Below the pieces are notes generated by a model. That model was not told the origin of the DNA, made no database searches, and was given only the letters and a program-made list of their open reading frames with translations. Source: an uncultured Lachnospiraceae bacterium (GTDB lineage Bacteria; Bacillota; Clostridia; Lachnospirales; Lachnospiraceae). From it: 64,000 bases of DNA. Below, in pieces: positions 34,851-42,999 of the stretch (position 1 is its first letter; each line of letters starts with the position of its first letter). The stretch covers positions 1 through 64,000 of the forward strand of contig CANCYR010000008.1 of the NCBI GenBank assembly GCA_947382355.1, read 5' to 3'. The position numbers and the translations under genes were made by a program.

Positions 34851-35563
34851 TGGCGTTATTAACCTGTGAGAATCTTTCATTTGCATATGAAAATCAGTTA
34901 GTAATAGATAACTTATCCTTTGAAGTGAAAAGCGGGGACTATCTTTGTATTGTAGGCGAAAACGGTACGGGAAAGACCACCTTGATGAAAGGGCTTTTGG
35001 GACTGAAAAAGCAGGTAAAGGGAGAAATCCGGACGGGAGAAGGGCTGAGGGCCAGTCAAATCGGGTATCTGCCCCAGCAGACCGTGGCACAGAGGGATTT
35101 TCCGGCTTCTGTTATGGAAGTGGTGCTTTCCGGCTGCTTAAACAGCAGGGGATTTTCTCCGGTTTATTCCAGAGAAGATAAGAAGAAAGCAAGAGATATG
35201 ATGGAGCTTTTGGGGATTTGGGAGAAACGGAAGGAATGCTTTCGGGACTTGTCCGGTGGTTACAGGCAGAGGGTGCTTCTGGCAAGAGCCCTGTGTGCTA
35301 CCAGCAAGCTGCTTCTCTTGGATGAACCGACTACGGGACTGGACCCGGTGGCTGTTTCAGACTTTTATGAAATGGTGGAGCATTTGAATAAAAAGCATGG
35401 AATTACGGTAATTATGGTTTCCCATGATATTAAGGAAGCGGTAAGGCAGGCAGACCATATCCTTCACCTGACGGAGGAGGATTTCTTTTTTGGCACTACC
35501 GAGCAGTATCTGGACAGCAATATGGGAAAGGATTTTTTAGGAGGATATGAAGATGTGGAATGA
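34850..35563 (+). CDS. znuC: Zinc ABC transporter ATPase
   Basis: 237 residues. Walker A G-E-N-G-T-G-K-T-T, Q-loop Y-L-P-Q-Q-T, ABC signature L-S-G-G-Y-R-Q-R, Walker B L-L-L-L-D-E-P-T-T-G-L-D and H-loop V-S-H-D. It powers zinc import with ZnuB and ZnuA. The ATG at 34850 shares its first base with the znuA stop (TAATG). The C-terminus overlaps znuB by 11 bases. Confidence 0.94.
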   Translation: MALLTCENLSFAYENQLVIDNLSFEVKSGDYLCIVGENGTGKTTLMKGLLGLKKQVKGEIRTGEGLRASQIGYLPQQTVAQRDFPASVMEVVLSGCLNSRGFSPVYSREDKKKARDMMELLGIWEKRKECFRDLSGGYRQRVLLARALCATSKLLLLDEPTTGLDPVAVSDFYEMVEHLNKKHGITVIMVSHDIKEAVRQADHILHLTEEDFFFGTTEQYLDSNMGKDFLGGYEDVE

Positions 35564-36368
35564 TTTTGTACAGATGTTTTCTTATCCTTTTATGGTCAGG
35601 GCATTGATTGTGGGCATACTGGTGTCCTTATGTGCGGCTGCGCTGGGGGTTACCCTTGTGCTGAAGCGTTATTCCATGATTGGGGACGGGCTTTCCCATG
35701 TGGGATTTGGAGCTCTGGCGGTGGCGGCTGCTTTTCAGGTTGCGCCTTTATATCTGGCTGTTCTGGTAGTGTTCGTGGCAGCATTGATTTTGCTTAGAAT
35801 CAGTGAAAACGGAAAGCTGAAGGGAGATGCGGCTATTGCCTTATTTTCCACAGGCGCCCTTGCCCTTGGAGTCATGATTGTGTCTATGACAAAAGGGATG
35901 AATGCGGATTTGAACAATTATATGTTTGGAAGCATTCTTGCCATGAGTGAGGAGGACGTGCGTTTAAGCGTGTTTTTGTCTGTGGCGGTACTTTTGCTGT
36001 ACGGGCTTTTTTACCATAAAATCTTTGCAGTTACTTTTGATGAAACATTTGCCAGGGCAACGGGAGTAAAGGTGGAACTTTATAGAACGGTGCTTGCCTT
36101 TTTGATTGCTATTACCGTTGTGTTGGGTATGCGGATGATGGGAACCCTTTTAATTTCAAGCCTGATTATTTTTCCGGCGCTTACGGCAATGCGGGTCTGT
36201 AAGAATTTTAAAGGGGTAATCATCTGTTCCTTAGTGCTGGCGGCAATTAGTTTTACTTTGGGATTAGCCATGTCTTATATGCTTGCAACCCCTACCGGAG
36301 CAAGCATTGTTGTGGTGGATATGGTTCTTTTCCTTGGATTTTCCCTTTTGGGAGCAGGGAAGTCATAA
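35553..36368 (+). CDS. znuB: Zinc ABC transporter permease
   Basis: 271 residues, ABC-3 family permease with many membrane segments; G-D-G-L-S-H-V-G-F-G-A-L and F-A-R-A-T-G-V-K-V-E are family motifs. The ATG at 35553 lies 8 bases after AGGAGG (inside the end of znuC); the ATG at 35547 would be too close. The znu operon has no Zur-type regulator inside it; the nearest Fur-family gene, at 38285, looks like PerR instead. Confidence 0.93.
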   Translation: MWNDFVQMFSYPFMVRALIVGILVSLCAAALGVTLVLKRYSMIGDGLSHVGFGALAVAAAFQVAPLYLAVLVVFVAALILLRISENGKLKGDAAIALFSTGALALGVMIVSMTKGMNADLNNYMFGSILAMSEEDVRLSVFLSVAVLLLYGLFYHKIFAVTFDETFARATGVKVELYRTVLAFLIAITVVLGMRMMGTLLISSLIIFPALTAMRVCKNFKGVIICSLVLAAISFTLGLAMSYMLATPTGASIVVVDMVLFLGFSLLGAGKS

Positions 36369-36515
36369 AAGCTGTTGATGGAATCTCCCCCCGTAATTAG
36401 AAAATTTATGTACTATGTTTAAAAATTGTATAAAACAGGAAAATTCAGGTAAAATAATAAGAAAGAAACTGGAATAATAGACGAAAGATAGAGAAAAGTG
36501 AATCGGGGGGACGAT

Positions 36516-37979
36516 ATGAGAATAGATGATTTTCGGCAATTGATGAGCCTATGCGATAATGTGTGTGAGTGGCTGGAGAAAACCCGTTTTGGAATAGGGC
36601 ATCAGGAAAGAAGACCTACTGCAATCAAGGCTGGATTCCATTATGAGCTGTTGAAATTTGCCGTATATCTGGCAGATGCAGACGGCACTATTTCCCCGGA
36701 GGAAATCAAGACAATTGGAGATAAGCTGGCGGTATTTCCAAATGAAAGGGACCTTTGTACATTAAAATTTCGGGAACATATTCCTTTGGATTATGTAAAT
36801 AGTATTCCGAGCATTTTACATTATGCGGTTTTGTCGGATGCTGGGGAAAAGAAAGCCGAGCCGCCTTTTTACAGGCAGAAAGCGCAGATTCTGTTTGATA
36901 TGTACAAGGTGTTTGGAAGCTGTTTCTTAGCAGGGGTAAAAAGCAATCCTACCCATGAAACCTGCCGTGCCTATACCGTATATATCCAGAAGCTGGAGGA
37001 GCATCTAAAGGAGTTTGGCGTATTCTGGCAGGGGCTGGACAAGGAATACCAGATTGATTTGGAAGCTATTGATATCGGTACAGACGGGCAGCCTGTTTTT
37101 AGCGGAGCCGCCGGAAAGGCAGCGGAGAAAAAGGGGAGCGAAGAGAAAGAGGAAACAACCCTGGAAGAAAAGCTGGAAGAATTCAATAATATGGTAGGGC
37201 TTCGGGCAGTGAAAAAAGAAGTGAACAGCTTAATCAACCTGTTGCGCATTCAAAGAATCAGGGAAGCAAAGGGACTGAAAAATACTGCAACCACAAAGCA
37301 TATGGTATTTTCGGGAAACCCCGGTACCGGAAAAACAACGGTGGCGAGAATCCTTGCAGGTATTTATAAAGACCTTGGCGTGCTGGAAAAAGGACATCTG
37401 GTAGAGGTGGACCGTTCCGGTCTGGTAAAGGGCTATTTAGGGCAGACTGCAGAGCGGGTGCAGGAAGTGGTGAAGGAAGCCATGGGCGGCATATTATTTA
37501 TTGATGAAGCTTATACCCTGACGGTAAACAAAGGAGAAGGCGACTATGGACAGGAGGCGGTGGATACTCTTTTAAAGGCAATGGAGGATAACCGGGACAA
37601 TCTGATTGTAATCGTTGCAGGATATCCGGAATTGATGGCTGCATTTTTAGAGTCCAACCCGGGGTTAAAATCCCGTTTTAACAAATTTGTCTGCTTTGAG
37701 GATTATACAGCACAGGAGCAGCTGGCTATTTTGGAAAAAATGTGTAAAAAGCAGGATTATCTTTTGTCGGAAGGGGCAAGGATGTATGCAGAAAGCTTTC
37801 TGTTAAAAAGAACGGAAATGCATCCGGAAAACTTTGCCAATGCAAGGGATGTGCGGAATATGCTGGAACGGGCAATTTCCAATCAGGCAACCAGACTGAT
37901 TGGCATGGCAAATCCCAGCAAGGAGGACCTGCTTACTATAGAGTCGGCGGATTTTATTGAAGTGGAGAATGCCTGGTAA
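36516..37979 (+). CDS. AAA+ ATPase of the CbxX/CfqX/SpoVK family with TerB-like N-terminus
   Basis: 487 residues. Residues about 1-180 are helical with F-A-V-Y-L-A-D-A-D-G-T-I-S-P-E-E-I resembling a TerB-like module. After a Lys/Glu linker comes a AAA+ domain with M-V-G-L-R-A-V-K-K-E-V, Walker A G-N-P-G-T-G-K-T-T (around residue 270), Walker B I-L-F-I-D-E-A-Y, and the arginine finger region P-G-L-K-S-R-F. SpoVK-like proteins act in sporulation; CbxX proteins remodel Rubisco; the role here is unknown. The ATG at 36516 follows GGGGGGACGAT; a GTG at 36498 overlaps no better site. Monocistronic by spacing. Confidence 0.88.
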   Translation: MRIDDFRQLMSLCDNVCEWLEKTRFGIGHQERRPTAIKAGFHYELLKFAVYLADADGTISPEEIKTIGDKLAVFPNERDLCTLKFREHIPLDYVNSIPSILHYAVLSDAGEKKAEPPFYRQKAQILFDMYKVFGSCFLAGVKSNPTHETCRAYTVYIQKLEEHLKEFGVFWQGLDKEYQIDLEAIDIGTDGQPVFSGAAGKAAEKKGSEEKEETTLEEKLEEFNNMVGLRAVKKEVNSLINLLRIQRIREAKGLKNTATTKHMVFSGNPGTGKTTVARILAGIYKDLGVLEKGHLVEVDRSGLVKGYLGQTAERVQEVVKEAMGGILFIDEAYTLTVNKGEGDYGQEAVDTLLKAMEDNRDNLIVIVAGYPELMAAFLESNPGLKSRFNKFVCFEDYTAQEQLAILEKMCKKQDYLLSEGARMYAESFLLKRTEMHPENFANARDVRNMLERAISNQATRLIGMANPSKEDLLTIESADFIEVENAW

Positions 37980-38190
37980 AGCGGTTTAAAAACAGCTGTG
38001 CTGATTTCTGTGGGGAAAAGCTTAGGGCTGAATTGTTACGAATATTTTCAAATAATGATACTGGCATAACAATTACAAAAATTTTCTTTTACCGGCATGA
38101 TGTAAGTCATGTCGGTTGTGCTGTAATAACGTTATTTACTGAACTGTTACAGCAGAAAGTAAATTTTTTAAATAAATTTTCCCAACAGGC
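37980..38190. repeat. Decayed palindromic repeat (copy D) and a second hairpin
   Basis: TGATTTCTGTGGGG followed by GCTTAGGGCTGAATTGTTAC (38002-38039) matches the right arm of copies B and C with several changes; its left arm is lost. A fragment CTGAACTGTTAC recurs at 38139-38150. Between them ACCGGCATGA / TCATGTCGGT forms a hairpin at about 38091-38116. No gene is present. Confidence 0.65.
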
Positions 38191-38227
38191 TTGACAAAAA
38201 TTTCCAGCATAAGTAGAATTATTATAA
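38191..38227 (+). promoter_or_regulatory. Promoter with overlapping PerR box for the peroxide-stress operon
   Basis: TTGACA (38191-38196), exact 17-base spacer, TAGAAT (38214-38219). The 15-mer GTAGAATTATTATAA (38213-38227) matches the Bacillus PerR box TTATAATNATTATAA at 12 of the 14 defined positions and covers the -10. This layout is what is expected for PerR autorepression relieved by peroxide. Confidence 0.75.
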
Positions 38228-38284
38228 AATATATAGAATATTTCTAAAATGGGAAAAGCAAACTGCTTTTGGATTGGAGCCTGT

Positions 38285-38665
38285 ATGACGAAATATGAAC
38301 GAGAAATTTATACAGTCATTACTACTTCTAATGAGCATTTGACTGTAGAGCAGATTTATGGGCAGATTCAGGAAAAATACCCGAAAATCGTACTTGCCAC
38401 CATATACAATAATGTCAATAAGCTTTATGAAGCCGGATTGATTCGCAAAGTATCCATAGAGGGGATGGCTGACCGATATGACCACATCCAAAAACACGAC
38501 CATCTGATATGCAGAAATTGCGGAAAACTGTCGGATATTGTACTTAAGGATTTGACGCCATCATTGCAGGAGATGGTTGGAGATGGTTTTTTATCATATG
38601 ATTTAAAAGTTTTCTATCTGTGTCCTGACTGTAGAAAACGATTAAATAGTAATACCGGTGTATAA
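38285..38665 (+). CDS. perR: Fur-family peroxide-responsive regulator (PerR-like)
   Basis: 126 residues. An N-terminal winged helix (Y-E-R-E-I-Y-T-V-I...L-T-V-E-Q-I-Y...L-A-T-I-Y-N-N-V-N-K-L) and a metal domain with H-I-Q-K-H-D-H-L-I-C-R-N-C-G-K and L-C-P-D-C-R-K (structural zinc Cys pairs). PerR senses peroxide by iron-catalysed His oxidation. Family assignment among Fur, Zur and PerR is inferred mainly from the downstream peroxide-defence genes and from a PerR-box-like operator in its own promoter. The start is the ATG at 38285, 6 bases after TGGAG. Confidence 0.85.
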   Translation: MTKYEREIYTVITTSNEHLTVEQIYGQIQEKYPKIVLATIYNNVNKLYEAGLIRKVSIEGMADRYDHIQKHDHLICRNCGKLSDIVLKDLTPSLQEMVGDGFLSYDLKVFYLCPDCRKRLNSNTGV

Positions 38666-38689
38666 ATTTAAACAGGAAAGGATGATGAT

Positions 38690-38899
38690 ATGTTAAAAAA
38701 CAAGGCTCCCGGTGTTACCAGAACTGACATGGTGGCTGCGCTGCCAACAGACATGGTGGAGCGCATTTCTGCCGGCATCCCTCTTGGAAGGGTGGGCGAA
38801 CCTGTGGATATTGCAAATGCCTATCTGTTTCTGGCCGGCGACATGGCTTCTTATATTACCGGCGTCACCCTGCGGGTAGACGGTGCAGCAATGAATTAA
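38690..38899 (+). pseudogene. C-terminal remnant of a short-chain dehydrogenase (FabG-like)
   Basis: 69 codons from ATG 38690 with a good ribosome site (GGAAAGG). The sequence [24 protein letters not shown] and [20 protein letters not shown] is the last third of an SDR enzyme. The Rossmann nucleotide-binding part and the Ser-Tyr-Lys active site are missing, so it cannot be an SDR enzyme. It keeps an open frame and sits between perR and the flavoprotein-rubredoxin gene, so it may still be translated. Confidence 0.8.
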
Positions 38900-38909
38900 G
38901 GAGGAAATT

Positions 38910-39527
38910 ATGGATAAAAAAACGATGTATAATCTAACCTACGGACTTTTTGTATTGACCTCAGCCTTTGAAGGAAAGGACAGCGGCTGTATTATTAATA
39001 CGGCAGGGCAGGTGACCAGTGAGCCTAACCGGATCAGTATTACTGTCAATAAGTCTAATTTTACTCATGAACTGGTGGAGAAAAGCGGAAAATTTAATAT
39101 TTCCATTCTCAGTGAGGAGGCCCGGTTTGAAACATTTCAGCATTTTGGCTTCCAGTCGGGCCGGGATGTGGATAAATTTTCAGAATATGAGGACTGCAGG
39201 CGTTCAGCCAATGGCCTGTATTATGTAACAGCGGGGACCAACGGCTATATCAGCGCAGCTGTGGAGCAGACTATTGATTTGGGGAGCCACACTATGTTCA
39301 TTGCTTCTGTGGAGGACATGGAGGTTCTCACAAGTACGCCTTCGGCTACTTATGCCTACTATCAGTCTTCTATCAAACCAAAGCCGGAGAATGCCGCTTC
39401 TGCCGGAAAGACAGTTTGGCGCTGCACAGTATGCGGCTATATTTACGAGGGTGAAAAGCTGCCAGCGGATTTTGTATGTCCGCTGTGCAAGCATCCGGCA
39501 TCCGATTTTGAGAAAGTGACCTTGTAA
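38910..39527 (+). CDS. Flavin reductase-like domain fused to rubredoxin (high-molecular-weight rubredoxin)
   Basis: 205 residues. Residues 1-150 are a flavin reductase / FMN-binding split barrel (G-L-F-V-L-T-S...I-S-I-T-V-N-K-S-N-F-T-H). Residues 165-203 are a rubredoxin with C-T-V-C-G and C-P-L-C, the four Fe ligands. Such fusions carry electrons from NADH to rubrerythrin or flavodiiron proteins for peroxide or oxygen reduction. The ATG has AAGGAGG upstream. It lies between perR and rubrerythrin, fitting a peroxide-defence operon. Confidence 0.92.
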   Translation: MDKKTMYNLTYGLFVLTSAFEGKDSGCIINTAGQVTSEPNRISITVNKSNFTHELVEKSGKFNISILSEEARFETFQHFGFQSGRDVDKFSEYEDCRRSANGLYYVTAGTNGYISAAVEQTIDLGSHTMFIASVEDMEVLTSTPSATYAYYQSSIKPKPENAASAGKTVWRCTVCGYIYEGEKLPADFVCPLCKHPASDFEKVTL

Positions 39528-39617
39528 AAACGACTCCATACACCGGCAGAATGTCAAGATGTCCTGCCGGTGGGAAAAATAATTATGTTAACTAATAAGG
39601 GAAGGAAGGTATCAATG

Positions 39618-40154
39618 ATGAACAAGTATGCTGGTACGCAGACAGAAAAGAACTTGGAGGCGGCATTTGCCGGAGAGTCTCAGGCCCGGAATAAATATAC
39701 ATATTTCGCTTCCAAGGCCAAGAAGGAAGGATTTGAGCAGATTGCAGCGTTATTTTTAAAGACTGCTGACAATGAAAAGGAACATGCCAAGATGTGGTTT
39801 AAGGAGTTAGAGGGCATTGGTTCTACTGCTGAAAATCTGGGCGCTGCTGCTGATGGTGAGAACTACGAGTGGACTGACATGTATGAAGACTTTGCAGAAA
39901 CTGCAAAGAAGGAAGGTTTTCCGGAGCTGGCGGAAAAATTCCGCATGGTAGCGGCTATTGAGAAGCATCACGAGGAACGCTACCGGGCTTTACTGAAAAA
40001 TGTGGAAATTCAGGAGGTCTTCAAAAAGAGTCAGGTTAAGGTTTGGGAGTGCCGGAACTGCGGCCATATTGTGGTAGGTGAGAATGCTCCGGAGATTTGT
40101 CCTGTTTGTGCCCATCCACAGGCATATTTTGAGATTTGCGGGGAAAATTACTGA
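39618..40154 (+). CDS. rbr: Rubrerythrin
   Basis: 178 residues. The ferritin-like diiron domain shows [18 protein letters not shown] and D-N-E-K-E-H-A; a C-terminal rubredoxin-like domain has C-R-N-C-G and C-P-V-C. Rubrerythrin reduces hydrogen peroxide in anaerobes. Two adjacent ATG codons (39615 and 39618) both suit the GGAAGG site; the second gives [10 protein letters not shown], the usual start. Third functional gene of the PerR operon, ending before a terminator. Confidence 0.95.
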   Translation: MNKYAGTQTEKNLEAAFAGESQARNKYTYFASKAKKEGFEQIAALFLKTADNEKEHAKMWFKELEGIGSTAENLGAAADGENYEWTDMYEDFAETAKKEGFPELAEKFRMVAAIEKHHEERYRALLKNVEIQEVFKKSQVKVWECRNCGHIVVGENAPEICPVCAHPQAYFEICGENY

Positions 40155-40218
40155 TTCTTTGAGAGCTTAAGGAATGTATTTTAATGTACCTTTAGGAAAG
40201 AAAACTCTGTTTTAATGA

Positions 40219-40250
40219 AAAAAAGAAAACCAGTCTGGTTTTCTTTTTTT
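40219..40250 (+). terminator. Terminator of the PerR-rubrerythrin operon
   Basis: AAAAGAAAACCA and TGGTTTTCTTTT form a stem with a GTC loop, followed by TTTT. It ends 7 bases before the convergent gene at 40257 and can serve both strands. Confidence 0.88.
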
Positions 40251-40256
40251 GGGCTT

Positions 40257-40637
40257 TCAGGCATCTTCAGCAGACATTTCCACTTCGTCTTTGGAGGTGT
40301 TTATTACCTGAGATACAATGACGGTATTTGCGGCAGAATCGTCTTCCGCTGTTTTTGTTTTTCCCTGCGCTGCCTTGGAGCGGTTTAATGCCTCCTGGGT
40401 GCTTTCTATAATCATATTGTGGGCATCGATGGAGCGGCAGAAATCTATAGCCCGTTCATCCATGGCAATGCCGTCTTTGTATGCCTGATACATAAACTCT
40501 CCCAGTTTTTTATAATCGTCTTTAATTGCATTTTTTTCTGAAAATATTTTTGCGTTTAGTCGGGTGTATTCCACCGCTTCTCCGGTTTTGTCACATGCTG
40601 TTTTTGCGAATTCTCCTAGCTTTTCACGAAATGCCAT
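40257..40637 (-). CDS. Hypothetical protein, coiled-coil type
   Basis: 126 residues. Residues about 3-90 are amphipathic helices (FREKLGEFAKTACDKTGEAVEYTRLNAKIFSEKNAI...FMYQAYKDG) with an acidic tail. No named family was recognised; small proteins of this composition occur widely in Lachnospiraceae. Start at 40637 (MAFREKL) with AGGAGG 7 bases upstream on the minus strand; the earlier Met adds only 6 residues before that site. Confidence 0.7.
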   Translation of the reverse strand: MAFREKLGEFAKTACDKTGEAVEYTRLNAKIFSEKNAIKDDYKKLGEFMYQAYKDGIAMDERAIDFCRSIDAHNMIIESTQEALNRSKAAQGKTKTAEDDSAANTVIVSQVINTSKDEVEMSAEDA

Positions 40638-41105
40638 ATTGATTCCTCCTGACAATAAGTTTAAGATATATTTTTTATAGATTCTTATATACCATTATAA
40701 GCCATAAGTGGGGGAACATGCAAAAAAATCTTTATAAAAATTTGAAAATTTAAAAGAGTAAAACAAAACTGTTATTGCGAAATATTAGAAAGTATAATTT
40801 TCCCTTAAATTATTATTTTTGCAAAAATTATATTGCAGAATTTCGTGTTTTTGTGCTAAAATACAAAAAAGCATTCATATTCTAACTTTCCGGCAGCAAG
40901 CCGTATCTAATATCACTTCTGATAAGTCAAAGAACATCAATGCTTTTATTTACCAGGTAACAGGAAAAAGAAAAGCAGAGAGGTTTTTTGAGGATTTCGG
41001 AAGGGTACAGAAGCTTATGGGCATAAATTATGTACATAAGCCCGCTTACATCAGCTTTCAGACAGTCACGGAATAAAAAAGCCTCCTGCCCAAAGGAGGA
41101 AATGC
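40638..41105. other. Gene-free AT-rich stretch
   Basis: No supported gene. An 85-codon frame at 40819-41076 starts at TTG without a ribosome site and has no recognisable domain. At the right end, an anti-Shine-Dalgarno CCTCCT (41082-41087) faces the AGGAGG (41094-41099) of the next gene. Confidence 0.4.
41082..41099 (+). promoter_or_regulatory. Ribosome-binding site sequestered in a small hairpin
   Basis: CCTCCT (41082-41087), loop GCCCAA, AGGAGG (41094-41099), 6 bases before the ATG at 41106. Pairing would hide the ribosome site and lower translation of the Rpn-like gene. Confidence 0.55.
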
Positions 41106-41720
41106 ATGAAGAGGAAAGCTGACAGACACAAACAGGTACAGGAAATTTTCGGGGCACAGGAAGTAAAAAAAGGTTTTATAGACACCGATGGCAGCATGGG
41201 AACACATAGGACGGAAGATTACGTCCAGACCATCTGCAATGGTAAGGATACTGTATTCCGTATGCTTTACAAGGAAAAGGAAGAACTGAAAAGAAACTGT
41301 CCTACCCTGCGCCAGTACATGGAATACGTGGAGAGGGTGAGGACCTACACAGAACTGCTCCCCACAGGGGAAGCTATAAGGAAAGCAGTGGATGACTGCA
41401 TAAGGGAAGGCATCCTGAAAGAATTTTTAGTAAAGAATAAAGCGGAGGCGATACAGATGAGCATATTTGAGTATGATAAAGAACTGCACAAAAGGACACT
41501 GCGGGAAGAGGGCTATGAAGAAGGACTGGAGCAGGGAAAAAGTGAAGGAATAGTACAGGGAAAAAAGGAAGGAATTCTCGAAGTATTAGAAGAACTGGGA
41601 AGCATTCCGGAGGAAATAAAAAATAAAATCATATCCCAAAAGGATCTGAAGGTACTGGGTAAATGGCTTAAAATGGCGGCAAAAGCAGAATCTATAGAGC
41701 AGTTTCTGATTAATATGTGA
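41106..41720 (+). pseudogene. Internally deleted Rpn-family (PD-(D/E)XK) nuclease/transposase-like gene
   Basis: 204 codons in one frame. The N-terminal T-E-D-Y-V...K-D-T-V-F-R-M-L-Y-K-E-K-E-E-L matches the start of Rpn / PDDEXK-family transposase-like proteins, then the sequence jumps straight to their C-terminal part C-P-T-L-R-Q-Y-M-E-Y-V...A-V-D-D-C-I-R-E-G-I-L-K-E-F-L-V-K-N-K-A-E-A-I and the E-G-x-E-x-G repeats. The nuclease core (usually about 150 residues) is absent, so it cannot be catalytic. The frame stays open, so the deletion was in frame. It opens an accessory region. Confidence 0.75.
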
Positions 41721-41862
41721 TTATGGGCGAATATCAGGCTTTATCCAGCGGACAAAGAATTGTCTGATAAACATCTGAAAGAACATATTGATTTTTTAAG
41801 AAGAAAAGACGATATAAATATAAATGCACGGACGCATTTAAAATATACAAGGATGTGATTTT

Positions 41863-42447
41863 ATGAAAATTGGAGAAGCCCAGCAGATTTACAGGAATCA
41901 GGTAAAAGAATATCAGGAACAAAAGGCTGCTATATCAAAGCAGCTAAAGAATATCCGAAATCAGATGAAGCTTTCATCAGACAAACAGGAACAGTATCAA
42001 TCGGAAGCTGCCACGCTGGAACTGACTTTAAATGCCTTAGATGAAAAACAACAGGAATATTATGATTATTTAGAAAGGTTGGCAGACCAGTACTGTGCAT
42101 ACTGGAATGCCACAGTAGCGGAGCAGCAGGCAGATGCGGCTGAGGAGTATGCCATTGATATGGGGAAAATCATGGAAGTGGCACGCCGTATTATGAAAGG
42201 TGCAATCGTACCGGCAGCAGATGAAAAGAAGCTTATGGAATTCAGCTTTGAGATGTACCAGACCGCCAAAAATATAGGGGCAATGGCACAGCAGCAAAAG
42301 AAGGAGAAGTACGATTCTCTTTGGGGAGAGGAAGAGGAAAAGGAATATGACGATCCACGGGAAGTTGCAGAAAATGCAGAAGCCACAGCAGGCGCCCCGG
42401 AAATCGTTGAGGCTGTAGAAACAATTGCAGCAGTTCAAACAGAGTAA
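41863..42447 (+). CDS. Conserved coiled-coil protein of unknown function
   Basis: 194 residues, hydrophilic. Residues 1-70 form a long coiled coil (IYRNQVKEYQEQKAAISKQLKNIRNQMKL), followed by a helical domain (A-I-D-M-G-K-I-M-E-V-A-R-R-I-M-K-G-A-I-V-P) and an acidic, Ala-rich tail. Proteins like this occur in Lachnospiraceae near flagellar or cell-surface genes, but the function is unknown. The ATG at 41863 has AAGGATG upstream, and a strong terminator follows. Confidence 0.75.
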   Translation: MKIGEAQQIYRNQVKEYQEQKAAISKQLKNIRNQMKLSSDKQEQYQSEAATLELTLNALDEKQQEYYDYLERLADQYCAYWNATVAEQQADAAEEYAIDMGKIMEVARRIMKGAIVPAADEKKLMEFSFEMYQTAKNIGAMAQQQKKEKYDSLWGEEEEKEYDDPREVAENAEATAGAPEIVEAVETIAAVQTE

Positions 42448-42481
42448 TGGTTTAGCCAGCCGATTTTCCTACAGGTGCGGG

Positions 42482-42537
42482 GCAGGCTTGGAACTTAAGA
42501 AGTTATTTTCAGTTCCAAGCCTGCTCTGTTTTTTTTA
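42482..42537 (+). terminator. Terminator after the coiled-coil gene
   Basis: GCAGGCTTGGAACT (42482-42495) and AGTTCCAAGCCTGC (42511-42524) are a perfect 14-bp stem; TTTTTTTT at 42529-42536. Confidence 0.92.
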
Positions 42538-42609
42538 GGGAAAATAATAGTCTGAAAATTTGTAACATTGGGTTATTGGATTTCAAGCTTGTATAAAGGA
42601 GAAGATAGT

Positions 42610-42868
42610 CTGAAAAATACGGTTATTTTTGATTTGGACGGCTTGTTAATAAATTGCGAAATGATAACTTATCAATTATATCGTGACTTAATTGAAAAAT
42701 ATAATCAACACATATCACTGGAAGAATACGTTCATGATTATTGCGGGAATACAGGCGGCATATTCTGCCGGAATAGATGTAATCTGCATACCTGACATGA
42801 AAGCACCGGGAGAATTATTTCGTAAAATTGATGGTTTATACAGATATGTTTTGCTAAATCCATGGTAG
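42610..42868 (+). pseudogene. HAD hydrolase with large internal deletion and CTG in place of the start
   Basis: The N-terminal part L-K-N-T-V-I-F-D-L-D-G-L-L-I is the HAD motif I of beta-phosphoglucomutase-like phosphatases, starting from CTG at 42610 with AAGGAG 8 bases upstream. After about 43 codons the frame jumps to A-G-I-Q-A-A-Y-S-A-G-I-D-V-I-C-I-P-D-M-K-A-P-G-E-L-F, the family's C-terminal part, in another frame, ending at TAG 42866-42868. Motifs II and III are lost. It is a broken gene flanking the nuclease cassette. Confidence 0.82.
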
Positions 42869-42930
42869 ACCGAATGGTCGGATATACTCCTAAGTCTAAA
42901 GAATAATTTAATAATTTTTTTATTAAAAAC

Positions 42931-42959
42931 TTTACATAAAAATAAGAATGAGATAAAAT
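42931..42959 (+). promoter_or_regulatory. Putative promoter of the nuclease/AlbA cassette
   Basis: TTTACA (42931-42936), 17-base spacer, TAAAAT (42954-42959), 40 bases before the ATG at 43000. Confidence 0.65.
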
Positions 42960-42999
42960 GGGGAAAAGAAAATAGAAATGCAAATGAAACGGAGAAAAG

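Noticed and set aside
40819-41076. An 85-codon frame starting at TTG
   Set aside because: No ribosome site, no domain, and an AT-rich noncoding look in its first half.
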